Shown here: piece after piece, positions 27,583 to 37,335 of the stretch
Position numbering within the stretch: the first letter of the stretch is position 1
Layout: every line of letters starts with the position of its first letter
Source: Marinobacterium_A aestuariivivens
GTDB taxonomy: Bacteria > Pseudomonadota > Gammaproteobacteria > Pseudomonadales > Balneatricaceae
Length of the DNA: 64,000 bases
Reading direction: 5' to 3'
Assembly (NCBI RefSeq): GCF_042661465.1
Contig: NZ_JBHSWE010000001.1
Span: 4,092,001 to 4,156,000, forward strand
Notes under the pieces: generated by a model
Database searches by the model: none
Told to the model about the DNA's origin: nothing
What the model saw: only the letters and a program-made list of their open reading frames with translations
Translations under genes and position numbers: made by a program

Positions 27583-28517
27583 ATGACGCCGCTAAACAAG
27601 ATCCTCGTCAATCTCGAAGAGCAGCATGGCAACGACCAGGCGCTCGACAAGGCGGCCTGGCTGGCCGAGCGTACCGGCGCTGCGATCGAGCTGTTCTGCT
27701 GCTGCTTCAACCTGGCACTGCGCAATGCCTGGCTGTTCGACAAGGAGGCCGGACTGCATGCCCAGCATGCCTACCTGCGGCAGATCGAATCCAAACTGGA
27801 TCGCATTGCCGAGACTTTGGAGGGACGCGGCTTCAGTGTCGGCGTCGATGTGGCCTGGGACCGGCATCACTCGGAAGGGGTGATCCGCAAGGCACTGCGT
27901 TACGAACCCGACCTGGTGATCCATCAGGTCGCCAGGCACAGCCGGTTGGGGCACTACCTGCTGGCGCACCACGACTGGCAACTGCTGCGCGATTGCGCCC
28001 TGCCGCTGTTGCTGGTCAAGGATCACCGCTGGCACCAGGCTCCTCGCATTGCCGCCTGTGTCGACCCTTTCCACGAGGGCGACAACTCCGGGGCGCTGGA
28101 TCGCCATCTGCTGCAGCAGGCGGCCTGGCTGAGCGAACATGCCGGTGGCAGCCTTCATGCGGTGCACAGCTACCAGACGCTGCCGCAGTCGGCGATCTTC
28201 GACGAGCATGTGGTCACCGATTATGAAGCGCTGCAGAAGCGGGTCTCGCAGCAGCATCAGGTCGCGTTGCGACGGCTGCTGGAGCCGTTCATGGATCCGG
28301 AGGGGAGCAGGTGCACCTGCTGAAAGGGGAGAGCCACGTGACGCTGCCCCGTTTCGCCCAGGAGCAGGACATCGACGTCATGGTGATGGGCTCGGTGGCC
28401 CGCGGTTTTATCGATCGCCTGCTGCTCGGCAGCACCGTCGAGCGGGTGCTCGACGAGCTGGCGTGCGACATCCTGGTGATCAAGCAGCCGGGCTTCGTCA
28501 GCCCGGTGAAGCCGTAA
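27583..28517 (+). CDS. Tandem universal stress protein (UspE-like), one frame break
   Basis: Restored length about 311 residues with two Usp domains (about 1-150 and 155-305). Domain 1 begins LNKILVNLEEQHGNDQALDKA; domain 2 ends in the ATP-binding type pattern VMGSVARGFIDRLLLGSTVE followed by LACDILVIKQ. UspE-type proteins act in stress resistance and motility/adhesion control. The frame breaks near 28313 (GCAGGTGCACC), where a G is missing before VHLLKGE. Converges on xthA. Confidence 0.8.
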
Positions 28518-28557
28518 GCAGGGTGACGCGGTACAGGTTACGCGTCACGTCTAACCT

Positions 28558-29372
28558 TCAAATATCGAACGTCGCCCAGACCGGGGCGTGGTCCGACGGT
28601 TTTTCCATGCCGCGGATCTCGTAATCGATACCGGCGTCGGTACAGCGCTCGCCCAGTGCCGTGGTCGCGAGAATGGTGTCGATACGCAGGCCCCGTTTCG
28701 GTTCGCGTTCGAAGCCGCGGCTGCGATAGTCGAACCAGCTGAAATGCGCGTCGTCGCCGGGGCGTATCAGGCGATAGGTATCGACCAGTCCCCAGTCCTT
28801 GAGGCGCTGCAGCCATTCCCGCTCCTCCGGCTGGAAGCTGGTTTTGCCGTCGCGCAGCCAGCGCTTGCGGTTGGGCTCGCCGATGCCGATATCGATATCT
28901 TCCGGTGAGATATTGAGGTCGCCCATCACCACCAGCGGCTCCGTCGGGTCGCAGTGTTGCTGCAGGTGTGCAAGCAGGTCGGCGTAGAACTTGCGCTTGG
29001 CCGGGAACTTGACCGCGTGGGCGATGTTCTCGCCCTGGGGGAAGTAGCCGTTGATGACCGTGACCAGCTCACCGCTGCTGCCGGGATAGCGGCCGATGAT
29101 CAACCGCTTCTGGGCATCGCCGTCATCGTCGAGGAAGCCCTTCTGCAGCGCCGCCGGGGCTCTTTCGAGATCAGGCAGACGCCGTAATGCCCTTTCTGGC
29201 CGTGGTAGGCCACCTGGTAGCCCAGCGCTTCGATCGCCGCGACCGGAAACTCCTCGTCGGTGACCTTGGTCTCCTGGATGCCGATGACATCCGGCTGATG
29301 GGCGGCGATCAGCGCTTCGAGCTGATGCAGGCGCGCGCGAATTCCGTTGGTGTTGAACGAGACCAGTTTCAT
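28558..29372 (-). CDS. xthA: Exodeoxyribonuclease III, one frame break
   Basis: About 271 residues of the AP endonuclease/exonuclease fold: LVSFNTNGIRARLHQLEA, IGIQETKVTDEEFP with the metal-binding Glu, GDLNISPEDIDIG, DAHFSWFDYRSRGFE and the C-terminal catalytic SDHAPVW with the essential His. It repairs abasic sites and removes 3' blocks. The frame breaks near 29155 (AAAGAGCCCCGGCGG, one base short before PAALQKGF). It diverges from the ABC importer gene; the shared 248-base gap holds the putative Zur operator. Confidence 0.88.
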
Positions 29373-29535
29373 GTCCCGGTGCCCTCCTGGTGACAAAGGG
29401 CGGGAGTTTAGCACGCCACCCGGGGACTGTCGTTTCCGCCTGATGGCGGCGCGTTCGGGTTCGGAACAGATGCCGCGGCGGCGTCGGGGGTGCTGGACCG
29501 GGCCTTATCGAAGCGGGATCGCAAGGGGGTATCAA

Positions 29536-29596
29536 TTGAAATGTTATATTATTACATGATATAAAGCGCGTCATTCTTGTTTTGTTATGACATAAC
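29536..29596 (+). promoter_or_regulatory. Promoter overlapped by a Zur-box-like operator, with a second palindrome downstream
   Basis: TTGAAA (29536-29541) and TATAAA (29560-29565), 18 bases apart, form a sigma70-type promoter for the ABC importer. Overlaying it, 29538-29560 begins GAAATGTTATA, has a central T and continues TATTACAT. This matches 18 of 22 defined positions of the gammaproteobacterial Zur consensus (GAAATGTTATA, any base, TATAACATTTC). A perfect 13-base palindrome, GTTATGACATAAC, lies at 29584-29596, a shape also expected of a Zur half-pair. Repression by zinc-loaded Zur is inferred. Confidence 0.6.
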
Positions 29597-29620
29597 GTTA
29601 ACTTTCTGGTGTGGCGAATA

Positions 29621-31122
29621 ATGAAAACTCTCGCGTTAGCAGCACTACTTTGTCTGGCTCTGGTCCAGCCGGTCCAGGCGGATGCCGACCGCTCACTCGA
29701 TGTGGCGGCACCTTTCGAGATCAAGGGCGCCGATCCGGCGCTGTCCGGCTCGATATTTCAGCGCATGGGCATCGCCGAAACCCTGGTCGATGCCGATTCT
29801 GACGGCCGCCTCGAACCGGGGCTTGCGACCGGCTGGTCGGTATCACCGGATGGGCGGGTCTGGCGCTTCGATGTGCGCCCCGGCGTGCGCTTCCACGACG
29901 GCAGTCCGTTGACGGCGGATGCCGCCGCCCGGGCGTTACGGGTCGCCCGAAGCAAGCCCGGGCTGCTCGACAAGGCGCCGATTGAAAGCATCGAAGCTGA
30001 CGGGATGGCGGTGGTCGTACGGCTGTCCGAGCCGCTGGCCGCCCTGCCGGCCTTCCTGTCCGAATACCGGGCGCAGATCCTCGCGCCGGCGGCCTATGGC
30101 CAGGACGACCGGGTGGTCGCCGTGATCGGTACCGGACCCTACCGGGTGACGGAAATGACCCCGCCGCTGCGACTCGAAGCCGAGCGCTTCGACGACTACT
30201 GGGGTGCGCCGGCCCGGATCGGCCAGGTGAGCTACCGGGCGGTCGGCCGGGTCGAGAGCCGGGCGCTGATGGCCGAAAGCGGCGCTGCCGAATACGTGTT
30301 CAATCTGGATCCGGCCAGCCGGGCACGACTGGCCGGCCGCGACAGGCTGGAACTGCTGTCCACGCCGATTCCCCGCGCGCTGATCGTCAAGCTGAACGCC
30401 GGCCACCCCTACCTTGCCGATGTCCGGGCACGACGCGCCCTGAGCCTGGCCATCGACCGCGAGGGGCTCGCCAAGGCCGTGCTGCGTTACCCGGCCGCCG
30501 CCAACCAGCTGCTGCCGCCGAGTATGGCTGACTGGCACGATCCGGAGGCGGCGCCGCTGCAGCATGATCGCGAGGCGGCGAAGGCGCTGCTGCACGAACT
30601 GGGCTGGCAGCCCGGTGCGGACGGCATTCTGCATCGGGACGGCGAACGCTTTTCACTGCAGCTCACCACCTACCCCGACCGCCCCGAGCTGCCGCTGGTT
30701 GCCGCGGTGCTCGAGCAGCTCTGGCGCCAGGTCGGGGTCGAGGTGGCGATCAATTCGACCAATTCGTCGGCGATCCCCGAGGGGCATCAGAACGGAACCC
30801 TCGAGCTGGCCCTGTTCGCGCGCAACTTCGCGCTGGTACCGGATCCGGTCGGCACCCTGCTGCAGGATTATGCTCCGGCCGGCGACTGGGGCGCCATGGG
30901 CTGGCGGCATGACCGCTTCGAGGGTCTGATCCGCGACCTGGCCCGGGGCGAGGGCGGCGCTGACAGCCGGCTGGAGGCGGTCGCGATCCTGCAGCAGGAG
31001 CTGCCGGTGATTCCGGTGGCCTGGTACCAGCAGACCGTCGCGGTATCCCGCGCCCTGGAGGGGCCGCGATCGACCCGTTCGAGCGCGATTTCGGTCTCGC
31101 CGGACTGCGCTGGAGGAACTGA
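29621..31122 (+). CDS. Nickel/peptide-type ABC transporter substrate-binding protein, one frame break
   Basis: Restored length about 500 residues. MKTLALAALLCLALVQPVQADA is a Sec signal peptide; the mature part is a cluster-C (family 5, NikA/DppA) binding protein: LATGWSVSPDGRVWRFDVRPGV, IGTGPYRVTEM, VRARRALSLAIDREGLAKAV, LLHELGWQPGADG. The frame breaks near 31064 in GAGGGGCCGCG, a G short; the true C-terminus is AIDPFERDFGLAGLRW plus a stop at 31120-31122. Without the correction it reads on into the next gene and mimics a binding-protein/permease fusion. The ligand is unknown; the Zur-like operator suggests zinc or a zinc-chelate complex. Confidence 0.82.
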
Positions 31123-31126
31123 CGGT

Positions 31127-32059
31127 ATGGCGATTATCGGTTATCGATTGCTCCAGGCACTGCTGGTCGCACTGTTCATCGGTGTCTCGACCTTCGTCAT
31201 GATGCGGGCGCTGCCCGGCGATATGGCCTGGCGCATTGCCGCGCACCGTTACGGCTATGACCAGGTCGATGCCGATGCGGCACGGCTGGTGCGCGAGGAG
31301 CTCGGGCTCGAAGGGGCGGGGCCGTCTGCGCTCTGGCACTGGCTGGGTGAGATGGCGCGACTCGACTTCGGCAACTCCCTCGTCAGCGGGCAGCCGGTGC
31401 TGGACGAGATCCTGCATCAGCTCGGTGCGACCCTCCAGCTCGCGGCCGTCGCGCTGCTGTTGTCGCTGCTGATCGGTCCGCCGCTCGGCGTCATCGCCGG
31501 GCTCAGACCCGGCGGCGCGATCGACCGCGCTCTGCTGGTGCTCTCATCCGCCCTGCGGGCGACACCGCAGTTCCTGCTCGGGCTGCTGCTGATCGTCGTC
31601 GTATCGGTCGAGCTGCGCTGGCTGCCGGCGGCCGGCCATGGCGAGGTCGGCCACTTCATCCTGCCGGCGCTGACGCTGGCCCTCGGCCTGGCGGCACTGT
31701 CGGCGCGGATCGCCCGGGATGCGATGGCCGCCGTGGCCGAGGCGCCCTTCTATGCCTTCGCCCGGCACAAGGGCTTGAGCGATCAACAGGTGTTGCTGCG
31801 CCACGGACTGCGCAATATCGCGGTGCCGCTGGTCACCTGTCTGGGGTTGCAGTTCGTTGCCCTGGTCGAAGGGGTCGTCGTGGTCGAAAGCATCTTCGGC
31901 TGGCCGGGTATCGGCCATGCCCTGGTTCATGCGATCTTCGGCCGCGATGTGCCGATGGTGCAGGGGACGGCCCTGGTGCTGGGGCTGGGCTTCGTGCTGG
32001 TCAATGCATCGATCGACGGGGTCGTGCGCAGGCTCGATCCCCGGGGAGGCAGAGCATGA
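31127..32059 (+). CDS. ABC transporter permease, NikB/DppB type
   Basis: 310 residues starting at ATG 31127, four bases after the binding-protein stop. Six membrane segments; the N-terminal helix is followed by a periplasmic region (GDMAWRIAAHRYGYDQVDAD). The EAA coupling loop reads AFARHKGLSDQQVLLRHGLRN and the C-terminal part GVVVVESIFGWPGIGHALV is typical of DppB/NikB permeases. It forms a heterodimeric channel with the next permease. Confidence 0.85.
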   Translation: MAIIGYRLLQALLVALFIGVSTFVMMRALPGDMAWRIAAHRYGYDQVDADAARLVREELGLEGAGPSALWHWLGEMARLDFGNSLVSGQPVLDEILHQLGATLQLAAVALLLSLLIGPPLGVIAGLRPGGAIDRALLVLSSALRATPQFLLGLLLIVVVSVELRWLPAAGHGEVGHFILPALTLALGLAALSARIARDAMAAVAEAPFYAFARHKGLSDQQVLLRHGLRNIAVPLVTCLGLQFVALVEGVVVVESIFGWPGIGHALVHAIFGRDVPMVQGTALVLGLGFVLVNASIDGVVRRLDPRGGRA

Positions 32060-32078
32060 ATCGGATGGAGCCGTTCGC

Positions 32079-32879
32079 ATGCTGTCATACCGGGGGCGCT
32101 GGTCCTGGTCCCGGCTGTTGGGAGGATTGCTGCTGACGGCGGTGGCGGGCTTTGCCTGGCTGGTGCCCTGGCTGGTGCCGGGCGACCCCTATGCCCAGTC
32201 GCTGCTCGATGCGCTCGGCGCCCCCGAGGCTGCGGCGCCCTTCGGCTATGATCATCTCGGCCGGTCGATGATCCAGCGCCTGGCCGGGGCGCTGAGGCTG
32301 TCGCTGCTGATCGCGCTGGCGGCCGTCGTTTGCGCCTTCACCTTCGGCATGCTGCTCGGTGTGCTGGCTGCCTGGCGCGGTGGCTGGATCGACCGGGTGC
32401 TGGTGCTGATCGCGGACAGCATCCAGGCGCTGCCAGGGTTGTTGCTGGTGCTCCTGGTGCTGGCCATGTTGCCGGTCAAGCCGCTGGCGCTGGCCGTCGG
32501 CCTTGGCCTGGTGCTCTGGATCGAGTTTTTCCGCCTGACCCGCGCCAGCTGTCGCAGCCTGGTGGCGAGCCCCGGTGTTAAGGCCTCGGGCCTGCTGGGG
32601 TTCGGGCCTTTCTACATCTTCCGCCGGCACCTGTGGCCCGAGATCGCGCCGGTACTGCTGACCGCCGGCGCCTTCGGTGGCGTGACGGCCATCATGACGG
32701 TCGCGGCTCTCGGTTTCGTCAGTGTCGGCATGCGGGCGCCGACGCCGGAGCTCGGGCTGATGATGGTCGAGCTGCTGCCCTACTGGCGCGAAGCGCCGGC
32801 GGCGCTGCTGCAGCCGGTGATCGCGATCTTCCTGGTGTTGCTGGGACTCAACCTTGTTGCAGGAGGGCGCAAGCCATGA
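32079..32879 (+). CDS. ABC transporter permease, NikC/DppC type
   Basis: 266 residues from ATG 32079, 19 bases after the preceding stop. The N-terminal membrane segment is followed by FGYDHLGRSMIQRLAGALRLSLL, the DppC/NikC pattern (FGTDxLGRD). Five to six membrane helices; the coupling region LVASPGVKASGLLGFGPFYIF is an EAA-type loop. Its stop overlaps the ATPase start (ATGA), implying translational coupling. It is the partner of the permease at 31127-32059. Confidence 0.85.
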   Translation: MLSYRGRWSWSRLLGGLLLTAVAGFAWLVPWLVPGDPYAQSLLDALGAPEAAAPFGYDHLGRSMIQRLAGALRLSLLIALAAVVCAFTFGMLLGVLAAWRGGWIDRVLVLIADSIQALPGLLLVLLVLAMLPVKPLALAVGLGLVLWIEFFRLTRASCRSLVASPGVKASGLLGFGPFYIFRRHLWPEIAPVLLTAGAFGGVTAIMTVAALGFVSVGMRAPTPELGLMMVELLPYWREAPAALLQPVIAIFLVLLGLNLVAGGRKP

Positions 32880-34320
32880 CAGCGGTACTGACTGCCAGCG
32901 ATATCAGCGTCGTCGACGCCCGGGGGCGTAACCTGCTCGAGCCCGTCAGTTTCCGGCTTGAGCCGGGCCGGCCGCTGGTCGTGCTGGGCGAAACCGGCTC
33001 CGGCAAGAGTCTGCTGAGCCAGGCGATCATCGGCACGCTGCCTGAAGGGCTGACGGCGAGCGGGCGCATCTGTCTCGGCGATGCCGTTTTCAGCGCCTCG
33101 CAGCCGCAGACGTTCCGATCCCTGTGGGGACGGGCTGTGGCGCTGCTGCCGCAGGAGCCCTGGCTGTCGCTCGATCCGCTGATGCGGGTGCAGCCGCAGG
33201 TCGCCGAGACGCACCGGCTGGTGAGGGGGCTGGGTGGCCGGGCGGCAACAGAGGCGGCACAGACCGATCTCGCGGCCCTGGGGCTGGCCGGAGCGCAACG
33301 CCGATACCCGCATCAGCTGTCGGGCGGCATGGCGCAGCGGGCGGCTTTCGCCGCGGCGCGTGCCGGTGGCGCGCGCATCCTGCTGGCCGACGAGCCGACC
33401 AAGGGGCTCGATGCGGCCCGCCGCGATGAGGTGGCCGGGCTGCTGCTGCGCGAGGTGGCCGCCGGCGGCTCGTTGCTGGTCATCACCCACGATCTGGCGC
33501 TGGCGCAGCGCCTGGGGACGAGGTGCTCGTCATCCGCCACGGTAAGCTGGTCGAGCGGAGCGGCACCGCGGCCTTCCTGGAGGCACCCGGCAGCGACTAT
33601 GGCCGGCGTTTCGTGGCGGCCGACCCGCGGCGCTGGCCCCCGGCGGCGGCAGCTCCGGCAGCGGCGCCGCCGTTGCTCGAGGCCCGGAACCTGAGGGTGT
33701 CGCGGGGTGGGCAGTGCCTGTTCGAGGGACTGTCGCTGCAGATAGCGGCCGGCGAGATCCTCGGCATCACCGGTCCCAGCGGTTGCGGCAAGTCCACGCT
33801 GGGGGACGTGCTGCTGGGCCTGCACTCGCCCGACAGCGGGCACGTGGAGGTCAGGGTGCAGCGTCCCCATGCCCTGCAGAAGGTGTTTCAGGACCCGCCC
33901 AGTGCCTTCCCCCGCAGCGTTGTGCTCGGCCGGGTCATCGACGACCTGGTCAGGCGTCATCGCCTCGACGGCAGGCGCATCGCACCCTTGATGGAGCGGC
34001 TGCGCCTGTCGCCCGGCCTGTTGGCGCGCAGGCCGGGCGAGGTGTCCGGCGGCGAGCTGCAGCGTCTGGCGATTCTGCGTGTCATGCTGCTCGACCCGGT
34101 GCTGCTGTTCGCCGATGAGCCGACGTCGCGACTGGATCCCGTTACCCAGCAGGAGGTGATCGAGCTGCTGGTCGACCTGGCCCGGCAGCAGGGGTGTGCG
34201 GTGGTGCTGGTCAGCCATGACAGGGCGCTGATCGAAAGGACCGCGCATCGGTGCATCAGCCTTGGCCATGATGCCGGCGATGCGACGCCGGCGCTGGCGG
34301 CGCGGCCGCTTATGGCATGA
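32876..34320 (+). CDS. Fused two-domain ABC transporter ATPase (NikD-NikE/DppD-DppF type), one frame break
   Basis: Restored length about 481 residues with two complete nucleotide-binding domains in one chain. Domain 1 (about 1-230): Walker A GETGSGKSL, signature LSGGMAQR, Walker B ILLADEPTKGLD, H-loop VITHD. Domain 2 (about 265-480): Walker A GPSGCGKST, signature VSGGELQR, Walker B LLFADEPTSRLD, switch LVSHD. The two are usually separate proteins; a fusion resembles YejF. The frame breaks near 33516 in CTGGGGACGAG, one base short, exactly between the domain 1 core and the linker. The continuous reading LGDEVLVIRHGKLVERSG across the join shows a true fusion, not two genes. It powers the importer. 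Confidence 0.85.
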
Positions 34321-34339
34321 CAGTTCGTAGGCAGTGCCC

Positions 34340-34500
34340 GGAGAACACGCGGGCTGGAATGAGGGAACCGAATTCCACCGACGGTACCAGGCTCTGCCGA
34401 TGCCGGGTACCGCCGGTGCAGCGTCAACCGGTGGAACGATACGGTGGAATTCGCTTTCGGGCTCATTCCACCCTACGAACTCGGAACGTTTAGCGCTAGA
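34340..34500. repeat. Intergenic palindromic repeat, GGTGGAATTC family
   Basis: Follows the importer operon and precedes gor. Contains GGAATGAGGGAACCGAATTCC, GGTGGAACGATACGGTGGAA and CATTCCACCCTACGAAC, i.e. the same ends as the cluster at 2451-2600 (GTAGGGTGGAATGAG and CATTCCACCCTAC) in inverted arrangement, so the region can form a long interrupted hairpin. Probably a REP-type element and end of the importer transcript. Confidence 0.55.
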
Positions 34501-34542
34501 GTAGGCCACCAGTGAATGCCGACCGGATGACAGGAGAATAGT

Positions 34543-35898
34543 GTGGCGGAATACGATTTTGATCTCTTCGTGATCGGAGCAGGATCGGGCGGTGTGCGTG
34601 CCGGCCGCATGGCGGCGGCGATGGGTGTTCGGGTCGCGGTGGCCGAAGACCGTTACCTGGGCGGCACCTGCGTCAACGTCGGCTGCGTGCCGAAAAAGCT
34701 CTACGCCTACGCCGCGCATTATGCGGACGACTTCGCCGATGCCCGCGGTTTCGGCTGGCAGAGCGAGCGACCGGCATTCGACTGGGCGACGCTGCGGGAT
34801 AACAAGAGCCGCGAGATCGAGCGGCTCAACGGGATCTACCGTAACCTGCTGGTCAACGCCGGCTGCACCCTGATCGACGGCCGGGCCCGGATCGTCGACG
34901 CCCATACCGTGGCGGTTGGCGAGCGGCGCTACAGTGCCGAGCGGATCCTGGTCGCCACCGGTGGCTGGCCCTTCGTGCCCGACTTCCCGGGCAGAGAGCA
35001 TGTGATCAGCTCGAACGAAGTGTTCGATCTGGAGCGGTTCCCGCAGCGTGTCCTGGTCGTCGGCGGCGGCTATATCGCGGTCGAGTTTGCCGGCATTTTC
35101 GCAGGTCTCGGTGCCACCACCCATCAGGTCTATCGCCGCGATCTCTTCCTGCGCGGCTTCGATCTCGAGGTGCGCGAGTTCGTCGCCGCCGAGATGCGCA
35201 AGAAAGGGGTCGACCTGCGCTTCAATGCCGATGTCGAGCGCATCGAGAAACAGGCCGACGGCAGTCTCGACGTCTACCTTCAGGACGGTCAGGTGCTGCA
35301 GGCGGACTGCGTGCTCTATGCCACCGGGCGGGTACCGAACGTCGAACGTCTCGGCCTCGAGAATGTCGGGGTGCGCCAGCGTGACAACGGTGCCCTGATC
35401 GTCAACGACCAGCTGCAGACGGACGAGCCCTCTGTCTATGCGATCGGGGATGTCATCGACCGGGTGCAGCTGACGCCGGTCGCGCTGGCCGAAGGCATGG
35501 CGCTGGTGCGAAACCTTTACGGCAACGCATCGCAGAAGGTCGACTACGAGCTGATACCGACCGCAGTATTCTGCCAGCCCAATATTGGCACGGTGGGGCT
35601 GACCGAAGAGCAGGCACGCGAGCGATACGGCGAAGTGGATGTCTACAGCTCGGACTTCCGTGCCCTCAAGCACACGCTCAGCGGCAGCGACGAGCGCACC
35701 CTGATGAAGATGATCGTCGATCCGGCCACCGACCGGGTGGTGGGTGTGCATATGGTCGGTGCCGAAGCGGGCGAGATTATCCAGGGCATCGCCGTGGCCA
35801 TGAAGGCCGGTGCCACCAAAGCGGTTTTCGATGCCACCATCGGCATCCATCCGACCGCGGCCGAGGAGTTCGTCACCCTGCGTCAGAAAACCCGCTGA
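34543..35898 (+). CDS. gor: Glutathione-disulfide reductase
   Basis: 451 residues of the pyridine-nucleotide disulfide oxidoreductase family. FVIGAGSGGVRAGRMAA binds FAD, GGTCVNVGCVPKKLYAYA is the redox-active disulfide signature, VVGGGYIAVEFAGIFAGLG binds NADPH, and IGIHPTAAEEFVTL holds the C-terminal His-Glu pair. It maintains reduced glutathione in the cytosol. The GTG start has CAGGAG six bases upstream. The sequence is unbroken. Confidence 0.9.
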   Translation: MAEYDFDLFVIGAGSGGVRAGRMAAAMGVRVAVAEDRYLGGTCVNVGCVPKKLYAYAAHYADDFADARGFGWQSERPAFDWATLRDNKSREIERLNGIYRNLLVNAGCTLIDGRARIVDAHTVAVGERRYSAERILVATGGWPFVPDFPGREHVISSNEVFDLERFPQRVLVVGGGYIAVEFAGIFAGLGATTHQVYRRDLFLRGFDLEVREFVAAEMRKKGVDLRFNADVERIEKQADGSLDVYLQDGQVLQADCVLYATGRVPNVERLGLENVGVRQRDNGALIVNDQLQTDEPSVYAIGDVIDRVQLTPVALAEGMALVRNLYGNASQKVDYELIPTAVFCQPNIGTVGLTEEQARERYGEVDVYSSDFRALKHTLSGSDERTLMKMIVDPATDRVVGVHMVGAEAGEIIQGIAVAMKAGATKAVFDATIGIHPTAAEEFVTLRQKTR

Positions 35899-36024
35899 TT
35901 CGGAGCATCATCGACGGGGCCGCGGCCGTATCGGCGGTGGCCCTGCTGTTACCAGGCTGGAAATTCCGGTATCGTTGCCGCACACTTTGTGCATCGAACT
36001 GAATGGACTGAGACTGAACAGAGC

Positions 36025-37217
36025 ATGATCATCCAACCGAAAATCCGTGGTTTCATCTGTACCACCACCCACCCGACCGGCTGTGCCCAGAACGTGCGCG
36101 AGCAAATCGAATACACTCGCCAGCAGGGGCCGATCGAGAACGGCGCCAAGCGGGTCCTGGTGATCGGGGCCTCCAGTGGCTACGGGCTGGCATCGCGGAT
36201 CGCGGCAGCATTCGGCAGCGGTGCGGCGACCATTGGCGTGTTCTTCGAGAAGCCGGCCACCGAGCGCAAACCCGGCACTGCGGGCTGGTACAATGCGGCG
36301 GCCTTCCAGCAGCAGGCCCGTGAAGCCGGCCTCTATGCCAAGAGCCTGAATGGCGATGCCTTCTCCCACGAAGCCAAGCAGAAGGTCATCGACCTGATCC
36401 GCGAGGACCTCGGTCAGATCGATCTGGTGGTCTACTCCTGGCCTCGCCGGTGCGCAAACTGCCGGATAGCGGCGAAGTGGTGCGTTCGGTGCTCAAGCCG
36501 ATCGGCGAACCCTACCGCTCGACCGCCATCGACACCAACCGCGACACCATCATCAATGCCGAGATCGAACCGGCGACCGAGGAAGAGGTCGAGAACACCG
36601 TCAAGGTCATGGGCGGCGAGGACTGGGAGCTCTGGCTGCAGGCACTGAATGATGCCGGCGTGCTGGCCGAGGGCTGCAAGTCGGTGGCCTACAGCTACAT
36701 CGGCACCGATATCACCTGGCCGATCTACTGGGATGGCGCCCTGGGCAAGGCCAAGCAGGATCTCGACCGGGCCGCCAGCGAACTCAACAACCTGCTGCAG
36801 GCCAGGGGCGGTCAGGCCAACGTGGCGGTGCTCAAGTCCGTCGTCACCCAGGCGAGTTCTGCGATCCCGGTGATGCCGCTCTATCTGTCGATGGTGTTCC
36901 GCATCATGAAGGAGCAGGGCCTGCACGAGGGCTGCATGGAGCAGGTTCACCGTCTCTTCGCGACCGGACTCTACGGCGACGGCGCCGAAATGGACAACGG
37001 CAACCGCTACCGTCTCGACGACTGGGAACTGCGCGACGATATCCAGGACCGGTGCCGCGAGCTCTGGCCGCAGATCACCACCGAGAATCTGTTCGAGCTG
37101 ACGGATTATGCCGGCTACAAGGCCGAGTTCCTGAAGCTGTTCGGCTTCGGTGTCGAAGGCGTCGATTACGATGCCGATGTCGACCCCTGCGTCGAGTTCG
37201 ATGTGATCGATATCTGA
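36025..37217 (+). CDS. fabV: Enoyl-[ACP] reductase FabV, one frame break
   Basis: Restored length about 397 residues, the family norm. IIQPKIRGFICTTTHPTGC at the start and VLVIGASSGYGLASRIAAAFG (Rossmann loop) are FabV signatures; the catalytic Tyr-(X8)-Lys region is around AYSYIGTDITWPIYWDGALGK. The enzyme performs the last reduction of fatty acid elongation and is intrinsically insensitive to triclosan. The frame breaks near 36442 (TACTCCTGGCC), where VVYSLASPVRKLP needs one more base. Upstream gap of 126 bases has no other gene. Confidence 0.9.
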
Positions 37218-37335
37218 GAAGAAAGCGGCGAGCCTGGTGACAGGTAACGCGTAACCCTCCGGTCGGTTGGGGAGAGGCACGGGAGTTGTCTACACTGCAC
37301 CCAACCGACCAGAGGTTACATAAAGGGACAAACGG

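Noticed and set aside
26592..28226. 544-codon plus-strand frame across the diguanylate cyclase and Usp genes
   Set aside because: Runs antisense to one clear gene and out of frame over another; Gln-rich shadow translation.
29538..29596. NikR or ModE operator in front of the ABC importer
   Set aside because: No GTATGA-N16-TCATAC arrangement for NikR; ModE-type half-sites do not fit the spacing. The Zur consensus fits far better.
33313..35850. 845-codon open frame on the minus strand opposite the ATPase and gor
   Set aside because: It is antisense to two well-recognised genes, shows no family motif, and such long shadows are expected in GC-rich DNA with strong codon bias.
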